64,000 nucleotides of DNA from Planctomycetota bacterium (GTDB taxonomy: Bacteria; Planctomycetota; UBA1135; UBA2386). Under the pieces are notes generated by a model, which saw only the letters and a program-made list of their open reading frames with translations, had not been told where the DNA came from and ran no database searches. The stretch is from contig JADJWQ010000003.1 of the NCBI GenBank assembly GCA_016716265.1, positions 62,001-126,000 on the forward strand. Reading direction: 5' to 3'. Made by a program: the position numbers and the translations under genes. Of the stretch, positions 33,025 to 42,137 are shown piece by piece (within the stretch, counting starts at the first letter, position 1; each line of letters begins with the position of its first letter).

Positions 33025-33903
33025 TCACGGCGCGAGGTGCCGGCGCAGGAACGCGAGCGTCAGCGGCCACGCGTGCTGCACGGCGGTGAGGTTCGCGCCG
33101 CCGGCGCCGTCCTGCCGCCGCGTGAAGCCGTGCCCCGCACCCTCGAACGAGTGGAACTCGTAGCTCTTCGCGTGCCGCATCATCGCGGCGATCGTCGGTG
33201 GCAGCGTCGCGTTGATCCGCGCGTCGTTGCCACCGTACAGACCGAGCACCGGCGCACCGATCTGTGCGATGCGGTCGTCGGGCGCCACATCGGCCGTCGA
33301 GCCCGGCACGTTGCCGTAGAACACGACGGCGGCGGCGAGGTCCGGCTGCGCGAGCGCGTAGCCGAAGCTCTGCGTGCCACCCCAGCAGAAGCCGAGCACC
33401 GCGGTCCGACCGTTGGATGCGGCGAGCGACTCGCCGTAGCGCCTGGCGGCGTCGAGCCGCGCGACGACGTCCGCCTCGGCCAGCTGCCGGATCGCCTGCC
33501 CGACCTCGCGGCCGAGCGACGCCGTGCCGCCACCGCCCGGTCCGCGACCCGACAGGAAGTCCGGCACCACCGCGATGAAGCCGTCCTGCGCGAGCTGGTC
33601 GCCGACCGCACGGATCCAGTCGCTCATGCCGCGGATGTCGTGCACGACCAGCACGACGCCGGCCGGATCGGGGCGCTCCGGGTAGACCACGAAGGCGTTC
33701 AGCGGCGCGCCGTCCGCCAGCTCGATGTCGACCCACTCGCCGTGCCGCGACGACTCGTCGAGGGCGCGCTCGACGTGCGCATCGGTGCCCGGCGGCAGCG
33801 CGTCGTTCCACGGCACCTCGACGGTGTCGGGGGCCTGCGCGAGGAGGGGCGCGGCGGCGGCGGGCAGGGCGAGGAGCACGAGCGGGAACGGGAACGGGGG
33901 CAT
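33025..33903 (-). CDS. Secreted dienelactone-hydrolase-family protein
   Basis: A 292-residue alpha/beta-hydrolase. The N-terminal signal peptide is LVLLALPAAAAPLLAQA. The dienelactone-hydrolase triad is complete: Cys in GFCWGG (C173), Asp in GGNDARI (D227) and His in GAGHGF (H258). Family members act on lactones, esters and related substrates. Being exported, it is probably not part of the intracellular benzoyl-CoA pathway despite lying just upstream of had on the same strand. ATG 33903 begins at the signal peptide. Confidence 0.82.
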   Translation of the reverse strand: MPPFPFPLVLLALPAAAAPLLAQAPDTVEVPWNDALPPGTDAHVERALDESSRHGEWVDIELADGAPLNAFVVYPERPDPAGVVLVVHDIRGMSDWIRAVGDQLAQDGFIAVVPDFLSGRGPGGGGTASLGREVGQAIRQLAEADVVARLDAARRYGESLAASNGRTAVLGFCWGGTQSFGYALAQPDLAAAVVFYGNVPGSTADVAPDDRIAQIGAPVLGLYGGNDARINATLPPTIAAMMRHAKSYEFHSFEGAGHGFTRRQDGAGGANLTAVQHAWPLTLAFLRRHLAP

Positions 33904-34049
33904 CGGTCGGGTCCAGGGGGGGCGGCGGGCCGGCAGCGATCATCGCCCGGCGGGCCGCGATCGCAATCGGCGGGGCCGCCGGCTGACCGGTCGCCTCGCA
34001 CCGCGACCCGCGCGACAATCCGCGGCCCCGGCCGTTCCGTCACCCCGCC

Positions 34050-35102
34050 ATGACCAGCGCACGCACCGCCACCGCCCTGCTGATGACCCTGCTGTCGACC
34101 TGCGGCTCGCGCCCCGCGCCGTCGCTCGCGCCACGCCCCGACACCGCACTGACGTTCGCGTTCTGGAACGTGGAGAACCTGTTCGACGCGGAGGACGACC
34201 CGGCCAATCCCGGCGACGACGAGTACCTGCCCGCGACCGGCTGGACCGCCGACCGCTACGCGCGCAAGCGCGATCACCTCGCGGAGGTCGTCGCGACGCT
34301 CGCCCCGCACGTGATCGGCTTCGCCGAGGTCGAGAACCGGCGCGTGCTCGACGACCTGTTCGCGGACGCTCGCCTGGCGCCGCTCGGGTTCTCGGTCGCG
34401 CACGTCGAGTCGCCCGACAAGCGCGGCATCGACGTCGCGCTCGCGTATCGCGCGCCGCTCGCACTGCGCGGCGACGACCCGGTGCGGCTGCACCCGATCG
34501 ACAAGCCGGGCGAGCAGCCGACCCGCGGCGTGCTCGAGGTCCGGCTCGAGGCCGACGGGCAGCCGTTGTTCGTGCTCGTCAACCACTGGCCGTCGCGCGG
34601 CGGTGACCGCGACGGCGCGTTCCGCCGGATCGCCGGCGCTCGCGTGCGCGAGGTCGTCGACGCGATCGTCGCCCAGGAGGCCACCGCCGGGCGCGAGGCC
34701 GACGTGCTGATCGTCGGCGACCTGAACGACGATCCGTGGGACGCGTCGGTCGTGGAGGCGCTCGGCGCGGTGCGGAGCCGCAATGCCACGCTGAATCGCA
34801 CCAACGTCCGCAGCCTGTTCAATCCGACCTGGTCGCTGCTCGCGGAGCCTGACGTCGGCACGCTCTACTACAACCCCGAGTGGACCTGGAACGTGTTCGA
34901 CCAGGCGATCGTCACGCGCGGGATGCTCGACGACCGTGGCTTCGCCTACGTCGACGGCTCGCTCGCGCGCCATGCGAGCGACGCGATGCGCGACCGCTAC
35001 GGGCGGCCGCGCTGGTTCCGCGCCGGCCGCAACGGCGAGTGGACCGAGGGCTACAGCGACCACTTCCCGATCCACGGTCGCCTCGCGCTGCGCGCACCGT
35101 GA
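34050..35102 (+). CDS. Endonuclease/exonuclease/phosphatase-family lipoprotein
   Basis: A 350-residue EEP-fold metal-dependent phosphodiesterase or nuclease. Motifs in order: FWNVENLFDAEDDP, EVENRRVL, LVNHWPSR, GDLNDDPWD and SDHFPIHGRL, which carry the catalytic Asn, Glu, His, Asp/Asn and final Asp-His. The N-terminus is a lipoprotein signal (LLMTLLSTCGS, lipobox Cys at about 19), so it is probably anchored on the outer or inner membrane surface. The substrate may be extracellular DNA or phosphoesters; this cannot be read out. It is divergent from the dienelactone-hydrolase gene. Confidence 0.82.
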   Translation: MTSARTATALLMTLLSTCGSRPAPSLAPRPDTALTFAFWNVENLFDAEDDPANPGDDEYLPATGWTADRYARKRDHLAEVVATLAPHVIGFAEVENRRVLDDLFADARLAPLGFSVAHVESPDKRGIDVALAYRAPLALRGDDPVRLHPIDKPGEQPTRGVLEVRLEADGQPLFVLVNHWPSRGGDRDGAFRRIAGARVREVVDAIVAQEATAGREADVLIVGDLNDDPWDASVVEALGAVRSRNATLNRTNVRSLFNPTWSLLAEPDVGTLYYNPEWTWNVFDQAIVTRGMLDDRGFAYVDGSLARHASDAMRDRYGRPRWFRAGRNGEWTEGYSDHFPIHGRLALRAP

Positions 35103-35133
35103 GCATCGCGGCGCCGGTCACTTCTGTCGCCGG

Positions 35134-35505
35134 TCAGTCGCCGGTCACCTCGACGAGGATGCCGTGCTCCTCGAAGTGGTCGGCGAGCAGGTCGCGGACG
35201 GCCCGGAACCGCTTCTTCGTGTTCGCGGCTCCGATCAGCCCGCCCCAGAAACCGCTGGTCTGCCGCTGCAGCCTGACGGCGAGCCGGTCGGCGCCCTGCG
35301 GGCGCAGCTCGAAGCCGATCTCGTGGTATTGCGCGAGCGCGCCGAACAGGACGTTCATCGCGCGGTTGCCCTTCTTCGCCACACCGGTGCGCGCTCCCGA
35401 CCACGCCGTCCGGAAGCGGTTCTGATCGAAGACGTCGTCGAGCATGCCGCGAAGCTGCTCGGCATCGCTGCCCTGGACGAGGATCTCGGCCTTCAAGCTG
35501 CCCAC
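35134..35505 (-). CDS. Small conserved-looking protein of unknown function
   Basis: A 123-residue soluble protein starting at GTG 35505, chosen because an AGGAGG SD lies 6 nt upstream. Mixed alpha/beta composition, no Cys, and no signal peptide or membrane segment. It ends LLADHFEEHGILVEVTGD. I do not recognise the family. Its last codons and the adjacent intergenic DNA contain three copies of CGCCGGTCA (35112, 35128, 35139). It converges on the EEP gene. Confidence 0.55.
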   Translation of the reverse strand: MGSLKAEILVQGSDAEQLRGMLDDVFDQNRFRTAWSGARTGVAKKGNRAMNVLFGALAQYHEIGFELRPQGADRLAVRLQRQTSGFWGGLIGAANTKKRFRAVRDLLADHFEEHGILVEVTGD

Positions 35506-35753
35506 GTGGGTTCCTCCTGGTGGTGGTCGGGTCGGTCTGCGCGGTCGCGCGCCCGGCAGCGGGGCCACCCGCGGTCCCGCAGCACGCGTGGGGACGGTAG
35601 CGCGCGTCACCCGGGAGCGAAACGCTGCCTCCGGTGGTTGCGCGGATTCCGCGCTGCGCTCGCACCGCGCCACGGCGGTGCGCGACGCCCGACCCTCGCC
35701 CCCGGCCGCGGCCCGCGTAGTCTGGAGGTCGCCCGCCGCAGCCCACTCCTCCC

Positions 35754-38700
35754 ATGTCGCTCCGCTCCTGTCTCGGCGCGCTCCTCGGCGCCGCTGTCCT
35801 CCTCGCGTCGCCGGCCCCCGCCCAGCGTGCCTTGCTGTTGCGCGACCGCCAGCCGGCAGCGGTGCCGGCGGGCCACGGTGTGCAGGCCGCCCTCGCCCGG
35901 GTCGTCGCGGGTCCCGACGCCGCCGAGCGTGCGGCCGGCTTCACGACCGCGATTCCGCCGGGCACCGCGCTGCTCGGCGTGCGCCGGGAAGGCGACCGGC
36001 TCGCGATCGAGCTGTCCCACCCGTTCGCGGCGCTGTGCAGCCGCGCCGCCGAGCTCGACCTCGCGGTCGAGCAGCTCGCGAAGACCACGTTCGACGTCGA
36101 TCCGTCGCTGCGCGCCGTCGATCTGCACGTCGTCGACGAGCTCGGCGCGCTCCGGCCGCTGCCCGAGCTGCTGTTCGCCGCCGGGCTCGGCCCCGACCCG
36201 GCACGCACGTTCGCACCGCGATCCCCGCGGGGCGCGGGCACCGGAGCCGGACCCGATCACCCGGTGCAGGGCGCACTGAGCGGCCTGACGATCGCAGTGT
36301 CGCCGGGCCACGGCTACTACTGGCACAGCACGCTCGGCTGGACCACGCAGCGCCCGCTGATCGACGGGCTGATCGAGGACGTGCACAACAACGAGATCGC
36401 GCTCCGCTACCTGATTCCGTACCTCGAGAACATGGGCGCGCGCGTGGTCAACTGCCGCGAACGCGCCGAGATCCCGCACGACCGCGTCGCCGACAACGAC
36501 CAGGGCCCACCGACCTACGCGGAGACCGGGGCGTGGACGACCTCGACCAGCGCGGGCTACCAGGGCGGCACCTACCGCTACGTCGCGACCAACCCTGCCG
36601 GCGGCACCAGCGCGGCGTGGCAGGTCGCCCTGCCGGCGGACGGCAGCTACCCCGTCTACGCGTGGTACCGCGCGGGCACGAATCGCGCGCGCGACGCCCG
36701 CTACGAGATCCGCCACGCCGGCGGCGTCGACGTCGTGACGATCGACCAGACCCGCGACGACTCGACCTGGACCTGGCTGGGCGAGTGGTGGTTCACGGCC
36801 GCGGCGGGTGCCCGGATCACGCTGACCAACGAGTCGAACGATCCGGGCAGGGTCGTGATCGCCGACGCCGTGCGCGTCGGGGCCGGCTTCGGCTCGATCG
36901 CGCGCGGCGGCGCGACCAGCGGCCGACTGCGCTGGCTCGAGGCATCGCGCTACTGGGCCCAGTTCAGCGGTGCGCCGGCATCGGTATGGGACTCGGTGTC
37001 AGGCGGCCAGGACAACGACGACGACGTCACCTGCCGACCGCGCTTCGCCGAGTGGCGCGGCGCCGACGCCTACATCGCACTGCACACCAATGCCGGGGGC
37101 GGCAGCGGCACCGACACCTACATCTACAGCGGCGGCGCGACGCCGGGCTCGACCACACTGCAGTCGCGCGTCCAGACGCAGATCGTCGGCGACATCCGGC
37201 AGTACTACGACTCCACCTGGATCGACCGCGGCACGCCGCAGGCGAACTTCGGTGAGCTGCGCCTGCTGTCGACCATGCCGGGCGTGCTCGTCGAGCTCGC
37301 GTTCCACGACGTGGCCGGCTCGCGCGACCACCGCGCGCTGCACGACCCGGTGTTCCGCCGCATCGCCGGTCGCGCCTACGCGCGCGGCGTGCTGCGCTAC
37401 TTCGCGCCGACCGCGCCGTTCGCCCCGGAGCCGCCGACCGCACTGCGGGTGACGCAGGACGGCGCCGGCGGCCTCGCGGTCGCCTGGCTCGGCAGCGCGG
37501 GCGCCACCGGCTACACGATCGAGCAATCGAGCGACGGGAAGAGCTTCGCCGCGGTCGGCAGCACCGCGACCACCGCCTGGAGCACCGGCCCGCTGCCCGC
37601 CGGCAGCCTGCTGTCGTTCCGCGTGCGCTCCTTCAACGCGACCGGTCGCTCGTTCCCGACCGAGGTGCTGACGGCGGGCACCTCGCACCGCGGCACCGCC
37701 GAGCTGCTGCTCGTCCAGGGCTTCGACCGGCTCGACCGCTACGTGAAGGCGCCGGACAACACGTTCGACTACCTGCACCGGCACGGGCAGGCGATCCGCG
37801 ACGCCGGCGAGTTCTCGCTCGGCTTCGACGCCGCCACCAACGACGCCGTCCGGATCAACCTGGTCCGGCTCACCGACTACCGCGCCGTCGACTGGGCCTG
37901 CGGCGAGGAGAGCACCGCGGACGACACCTTCGACGGCCTCGAGCAGGTGCTCGTGCAGAACTACCTCGCACAGGGCGGCCGCCTGCTGGTCAGCGGCGCC
38001 GAGCTCGGCTGGGACCTCGACGCGCGCGGCTCGGCGGGCGACCGCGCCTTCTACAACGGCGTGCTCGGCGCGCGCTACGTCGCCGACGACGCGGGCACGT
38101 ACGGCTTCCGCAGCGTCGCCGGAGGGCTGTTCGACGGCCTGCCGGCCGGCACCTTCGACGACGGCACGCGCGGCACCTACGACGTCGACTACCCGGACGT
38201 GATCGCGCCGTTCGACGCCGGCTCCCGGCTGTGCCTCGAGTATTCGACGGGCAGCGGCCAGGGCGCCGCGCTGGAGCGGCAGGCGGGCGCCGCGCGCGTC
38301 GTCAACCTCGGCTTCCCGCTGGAGACCGTCACCAGCGCGTCGCTGCGCGCCTCGCTGATGGCGCGCGCGCTGCGCTTCCTGCTCGAGCCGCGCGCGCTGC
38401 AGGCGCCCGCCGACGTACGGCTCGGCACCATCGCGCCGCTCGCGGTCGACGTGCCCGCGTACGCCGGCCGCACCTACCTGCTGGCGGCGTCACTGGGCAC
38501 GTCACCGGGAACCCTGCTGCCGGGCGGCCAGCTGCTACCGCTCAATGCCGACGGCCTGTTCAGCGTGTCGCTCGACCCGGCGAGCCCGGTGTTCCTGGGC
38601 TTCCTCGGCGCGCTGGACGCTCAGGGTCGCGCGAGCGCCGGGTTCTTCGCACCGCCGATCCCGCTGCTGCTCGGGCAGCGCTTCTACTTCAGCGGGCTGG

Positions 38701-38768
38701 TGCTCGCGCAGCACACGCCGCCGGTGGTCGGCACGGTGCTGCCGTGGGTCGCGCTGCGCGTCCGCTGA
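35754..38768 (+). CDS. Large secreted N-acetylmuramoyl-L-alanine amidase-like protein
   Basis: 1004 residues. Signal peptide (LLGAAVLLASPAPAQ), then a GerMN-like domain (about 60-135), then an amidase_3-type catalytic domain. Zinc-site motifs are AVSPGHGYYW (about 182), EVHNNEIALRYL-type helix (DVHNNEIALRYL), ALHTNAGG (about 442) and the late Glu in VELAFHD (about 512). A beta-rich domain like those of golvesin C-termini (about 253-375) is inserted inside the catalytic domain, between its second and third motifs. A fibronectin type III domain follows (about 559-645), then a long beta-rich C-terminus. A role in peptidoglycan cleavage is likely from the motifs; the extra domains suggest surface or glycan binding. 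Confidence 0.8.
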   Translation: MSLRSCLGALLGAAVLLASPAPAQRALLLRDRQPAAVPAGHGVQAALARVVAGPDAAERAAGFTTAIPPGTALLGVRREGDRLAIELSHPFAALCSRAAELDLAVEQLAKTTFDVDPSLRAVDLHVVDELGALRPLPELLFAAGLGPDPARTFAPRSPRGAGTGAGPDHPVQGALSGLTIAVSPGHGYYWHSTLGWTTQRPLIDGLIEDVHNNEIALRYLIPYLENMGARVVNCRERAEIPHDRVADNDQGPPTYAETGAWTTSTSAGYQGGTYRYVATNPAGGTSAAWQVALPADGSYPVYAWYRAGTNRARDARYEIRHAGGVDVVTIDQTRDDSTWTWLGEWWFTAAAGARITLTNESNDPGRVVIADAVRVGAGFGSIARGGATSGRLRWLEASRYWAQFSGAPASVWDSVSGGQDNDDDVTCRPRFAEWRGADAYIALHTNAGGGSGTDTYIYSGGATPGSTTLQSRVQTQIVGDIRQYYDSTWIDRGTPQANFGELRLLSTMPGVLVELAFHDVAGSRDHRALHDPVFRRIAGRAYARGVLRYFAPTAPFAPEPPTALRVTQDGAGGLAVAWLGSAGATGYTIEQSSDGKSFAAVGSTATTAWSTGPLPAGSLLSFRVRSFNATGRSFPTEVLTAGTSHRGTAELLLVQGFDRLDRYVKAPDNTFDYLHRHGQAIRDAGEFSLGFDAATNDAVRINLVRLTDYRAVDWACGEESTADDTFDGLEQVLVQNYLAQGGRLLVSGAELGWDLDARGSAGDRAFYNGVLGARYVADDAGTYGFRSVAGGLFDGLPAGTFDDGTRGTYDVDYPDVIAPFDAGSRLCLEYSTGSGQGAALERQAGAARVVNLGFPLETVTSASLRASLMARALRFLLEPRALQAPADVRLGTIAPLAVDVPAYAGRTYLLAASLGTSPGTLLPGGQLLPLNADGLFSVSLDPASPVFLGFLGALDAQGRASAGFFAPPIPLLLGQRFYFSGLVLAQHTPPVVGTVLPWVALRVR

Positions 38769-38784
38769 CGGACGCGCGCGCCGT

Positions 38785-38804
38785 GCCCGCCGGAGGGGGC
38801 GGGC
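38785..38804. terminator. Hairpin between convergent genes
   Basis: GCCCGCC (38785-38791) and GGCGGGC (38798-38804) form a 7-bp stem with a 6-nt loop. The hairpin lies in the 37-bp gap between two converging genes. It has no U-tract, so it is only a candidate bidirectional terminator. Confidence 0.4.
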
Positions 38805-38805
38805 G

Positions 38806-39876
38806 TCAGTCGCCGATCGCCGCGGCGACCAGGCAGCCCTTCGCGACCGCGGTCAGCGCGTCCTCGGCCCGGAAGATCCGGCCGATCGGGATCGGGAAGT
38901 CGATCTTCGCGAACTCGTCGCGGAACACCTCGATGAAGCCGCCGACCAGCGAGGTCCCGCCCGCGCAGGCGATGTCGATCGGGTTCATGAACGTCGGCAT
39001 GTTCTGACCGCGCTCGAAGCGGTGCTTCACGTTCTGCAGCACGTAGCTGATGAGGTTGCGGTAGTAGATCGCGACCGCCTCCTCCTCGCGGTTCTTCGGA
39101 TCGCGGATGTCGACGCCGCGCTCCTTGATGTAGGTCGCCTTGCTCGCCTTGATACCGAGGACCTGCGACACGTTGCGGTCGATCCAGTCGCCGCCGCGCG
39201 CCACCGAGAACGACACGCACGGGATCGACTTGTAGGCGACGCAGGCGTTCGCCATGCCACCGCCGAACGACAGTCCGATGCCGGTGAAGTCACTCTCCGC
39301 GAGCTCGGCGAACACCACCGCGTGCGCCTCGTTGATGGACTTCGCGGCGTAGCCCATCTTCGTCAGCAGGCCGCCGAACAGTCCCTCGTGGTAGACGATG
39401 TTGTTGTCCACGTCGAGGGACTCGGCCGGCACCGAGTAGTAGCAGTTCTCGCCGCGCTGCGTCGGCTCGCCGAGCACCTTGGCGACGATCATCTGCATGA
39501 TCGGCAGCGCGTCGATCTCGTCCGGGCTGATCAGACCGTCGCTCATCGGCCGCCGCGTGTCCTTCCCGAACACATTGGCCAGCTCGAACGCGGCCTCGCC
39601 GAGCACGATCACCTTGCCGTTGTGCACGACGTAGGGGACCTTCAGCTTGGTCAGCATGTTCTTGCTGTAGACGTCGTCACCGATGTCGAGGAACGCATTG
39701 CGTTCGACGTTGACGGTGATGCCGCCGTCGTCGTTCTGCACCGCCGCGGCGATGTTCGCGGTGCCGAGATCCAGACCCTTGCCGAGAGTGACCTGCGTCC
39801 GCGTCTCGACGACTTCCGACGGATGGCCGCCGGCCTTGATCTGCTCCCTGGGGTTCATCGTGCCTTCCTCGGTCAT
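38806..39876 (-). CDS. MreB/ParM-like actin-family ATPase
   Basis: A 356-residue actin/Hsp70-fold protein. Phosphate-1 motif GLDLGTANIAAAV, phosphate-2 region GIGLSFGGGMANACVAYKS and adenosine motif ACAGGTSLVGGFIEVFRDE are all visible. It keeps an MreB-like length but differs from canonical MreB in motif detail, so it may be a separate polymerising actin homologue. ATG 39876 has an AGGA SD; ATG 39858 also has one. The gene before it, 89 nt upstream, encodes a long coiled-coil protein, and the pair looks like a filament and its partner. Polymerisation is inferred from family. Confidence 0.78.
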   Translation of the reverse strand: MTEEGTMNPREQIKAGGHPSEVVETRTQVTLGKGLDLGTANIAAAVQNDDGGITVNVERNAFLDIGDDVYSKNMLTKLKVPYVVHNGKVIVLGEAAFELANVFGKDTRRPMSDGLISPDEIDALPIMQMIVAKVLGEPTQRGENCYYSVPAESLDVDNNIVYHEGLFGGLLTKMGYAAKSINEAHAVVFAELAESDFTGIGLSFGGGMANACVAYKSIPCVSFSVARGGDWIDRNVSQVLGIKASKATYIKERGVDIRDPKNREEEAVAIYYRNLISYVLQNVKHRFERGQNMPTFMNPIDIACAGGTSLVGGFIEVFRDEFAKIDFPIPIGRIFRAEDALTAVAKGCLVAAAIGD

Positions 39877-39965
39877 CGGTCGGTCCTCGTGTCGCTCGCT
39901 CTCATCTCCGTGGGCGCCCGGCCAGCTCGCTGGAGCCGGCGCTCCGCGCCCTTCGATCGATCCGG

Positions 39966-40880
39966 TCAGCTCGCGTCCTGCCCGCCCTTCAGGCGACGCA
40001 GCTTGTCCAGGTGTGCGCCGATGCCACCCGACTTCTTCGCCTTCACCTCGACGCTGTCGAAGTTGGACTCCACCGGCGCCGTCCCGACATCGTCGAACAG
40101 CCCGTCCAGCTTGACGGCCTGCGCGTCGACGGCGCTGCTGATTCCCATCTTGCGACCGAGCTTGTCGAGTCGCTCGTCCATGGAGCGGGTCAGCCCGGCG
40201 AGTGCCTGCGCCATCTGGCCGGCCAGGTCCGGCAATGCGGGTGCCGTCGCTGGCGCATTGCGGGATCCCACTTCGGCCCGCAGCGCCTCGATCTCCCTCA
40301 TCATCTGCCGGAGCGCCGGATTGGTTTCCGGATCGGTGGCCGCCGTCTGCTGCTCTTCGAGCTCGGCAGCGCGTTGCCGCTCGGCCTCGAGTTCCTCGTG
40401 CAGCCCTTCGAGCGCGGCGCGCTGCTGCTCGGCCCGCTCGGTCGCGACCGCCAGTGCCGACTCGGTGTCGGCCAGCGTCGCCCGGACCTCGCCGAGCTCC
40501 ACCTGCAGATCGGCGATGCGCCCCGCGTGCCCTGCAGCGTCACCCGCGGCGCGCTCACGCTCTTGCTCCGCGTCGCTCAGCTGCGCCTTGAGGCGCCCGA
40601 GCTCCTCGCGCAGACGCACGAGCTCCTGCGCTTCGCGCTGCCGCTCTGCGACGAGCCCGGAGAACTCCTGGCGGCTGCGCTCGGTCAGCGCGTCGAGCTC
40701 CTCCTTCGGGATCAGCCCGGATTCGGAGATGGCGCGTTGCACCGCCTCCTCGATCAGCGACGCGATGTGTTCGGCGCGGATCACCCTGACCCGCTGCCGA
40801 CCGCGCTCGCGGAGCTCGTCGATCGACGCGGTGGTCGATCGGGCGCTGAGCGCCTCCTTCACGTCTCGGATCGATTCCAT
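39966..40880 (-). CDS. Coiled-coil partner protein of the actin-like ATPase
   Basis: A 304-residue cytosolic protein. Residues about 55-215 are almost continuous heptad coiled coil rich in Glu, Arg, Ala and Leu. A shorter conserved-looking C-terminal part (MDERLDKLGRKMGISSAVDAQAVKLDGLFDD) and a basic tail (HLDKLRRLKGG) follow. There is no membrane segment. I do not recognise a family. Co-directional and adjacent to the actin-like gene, it may be a nucleator, anchor or membrane-binding cofactor. ATG 40880 is supported by the start of recognisable helix; the frame is open to 41036. Confidence 0.68.
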   Translation of the reverse strand: MESIRDVKEALSARSTTASIDELRERGRQRVRVIRAEHIASLIEEAVQRAISESGLIPKEELDALTERSRQEFSGLVAERQREAQELVRLREELGRLKAQLSDAEQERERAAGDAAGHAGRIADLQVELGEVRATLADTESALAVATERAEQQRAALEGLHEELEAERQRAAELEEQQTAATDPETNPALRQMMREIEALRAEVGSRNAPATAPALPDLAGQMAQALAGLTRSMDERLDKLGRKMGISSAVDAQAVKLDGLFDDVGTAPVESNFDSVEVKAKKSGGIGAHLDKLRRLKGGQDAS

Positions 40881-41057
40881 GGCTCCACCGGACCCCGGAC
40901 GGATCGGGGCTTCGCAAGGGAGTTTCGGACGACCCGAGGTCGAACTTGAGCGGCGCGGATCGACGGACCGGGCGACCGCGTCCCGATCCGATACCGCGCC
41001 CGCGCGCCGGCCTCTGGCGCGGGCGCCAGCGGTCACTCACGCATCAGTCGGACGCGG

Positions 41058-41531
41058 TCAGAACGGCACGTCGTCGAAGTTCTCACCACCGCCCTGCTCG
41101 CCCCCGCCACCGGCCGGCGCGCTGCCGCGCTCGCCGCCGCGCGCGCGGCCCCGGCTCGCGCCGCCACCGCCACCGCCGCCACCACCGCCACCCTCGCCCT
41201 CGCCGCGGCCGCCGACGAACTGGAAGTTCTCGATGACCACCTCGAGCTTGTTGCGCTTGCCGCCCTCCTGGCTCTCCCACTCGGAGAACTCGAGGCGGCC
41301 CTCGACGAACAGCGGCCGACCCTTGCTCATGTACTCGTTCAACACCTCGGCCTGGCGGCCGAACGCCGTCAGGTCGACGAAGCAGGTGCTCTCGCGCTGC
41401 TCGCCATTGCTGGTGAACTTGCGGTTGATGGCCATGCCGAGTTTCGCGACGGCCATGCCGCCCTGCGTGTAGCGCAGCTCCGGGTCGCGCGTGAGGTTGC
41501 CGAGGAGGATGACCTTGTTGAAGTTCGCCAT
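41058..41531 (-). CDS. ssb: Single-stranded DNA-binding protein
   Basis: A 157-residue SSB. The OB fold is clear (NFNKVILLGNLTRDPELRYTQGGMAVAKLGMAINR, then FVDLTAFGRQAEVLNEYMSKGRPLFVEGRL). A Gly/Arg-rich flexible linker with an 11-residue Gly run follows, then the conserved acidic tip DDVPF that recruits replication and repair partners. ATG 41531 starts at the canonical first residue. Confidence 0.95.
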   Translation of the reverse strand: MANFNKVILLGNLTRDPELRYTQGGMAVAKLGMAINRKFTSNGEQRESTCFVDLTAFGRQAEVLNEYMSKGRPLFVEGRLEFSEWESQEGGKRNKLEVVIENFQFVGGRGEGEGGGGGGGGGGGASRGRARGGERGSAPAGGGGEQGGGENFDDVPF

Positions 41532-41686
41532 GACCGTGCCCGCGCCGCGACGGAACCGCCCGCGCCGACGCGAGCGCGATCGTAGCGCGCCGACCGTGCA
41601 TCCGGTAACGTCGCCGGCCGCTGTTCGCGCTCGCCACACGCGGCCCCGACCTGCAGAGGCCGTCGCGCCACGACCCATCGATCGAC

Positions 41687-42067
41687 ATGAGCAACGAGTC
41701 CGTGAAGCCGGGCGCCGCGCCGCGCCCCCAGGTCGAGAGACGCCGCACTCCCCGCGCTCCCGCCGACTTCGCGATCGCGTTCGCCGGTCCGCCCGGCACG
41801 ACGCACGAAGCCCGGCTGCGCGACCTGTCGACGGGCGGGCTGTGCTGCCACTACGGCGAGCCGCTGCGCGAGATGACGCTGGTCGATCTCTCGCTCGACA
41901 TCCCCGGGGTGCAGAGCACGCAGCACGTGCAGGGCGCGGTGGTCCGCTCGGCCAAGGTGCGCGGCGTGAACCCGCCGACCTACGAGATCGCGGTGTTCTT
42001 CACGTCGATGTCGCCCGAGGCGCGCCGCGCGATCGACGCCTACGTGACGGCGCGGCTCGTGAGCTGA
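41687..42067 (+). CDS. PilZ-domain protein
   Basis: A 126-residue protein with a PilZ-like domain: ERRRTPRAPADFAIAF (the RxxxR c-di-GMP arm) and LRDLSTGGLCCHYGEPL (the D/NxSxxG motif, here DLSTGG). By family it binds cyclic di-GMP and adjusts motility, surface attachment or polysaccharide synthesis. The last four codons (Leu-Val-Ser-stop) form the first unit of an 18-bp tandem repeat. Divergent from ssb. Confidence 0.85.
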   Translation: MSNESVKPGAAPRPQVERRRTPRAPADFAIAFAGPPGTTHEARLRDLSTGGLCCHYGEPLREMTLVDLSLDIPGVQSTQHVQGAVVRSAKVRGVNPPTYEIAVFFTSMSPEARRAIDAYVTARLVS

Positions 42068-42120
42068 CCAGGCCTCGTGAGCTGACCAGGCCTCGTGAGC
42101 TGACCAGGCCTCGTGAGCTG
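42056..42120. repeat. 18-bp tandem repeat (3.6 copies) at the 3' end of the PilZ gene
   Basis: The unit CTCGTGAGCTGACCAGGC occurs at 42056-42073, 42074-42091 and 42092-42109, plus an 11-nt partial copy to 42120. Each unit contains the Val-Ser-stop codons, so the gene's terminus has been duplicated behind its own stop codon. It looks like replication slippage; no known function. Confidence 0.85.
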
Positions 42121-42137
42121 AAACGGGGGTGCGCCGA

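Noticed and set aside
41150..41200. The Gly run in SSB as a sign of a sequencing slip
   Set aside because: The frame continues correctly through it to the expected DDVPF tip, and Gly-rich linkers are usual in SSB.
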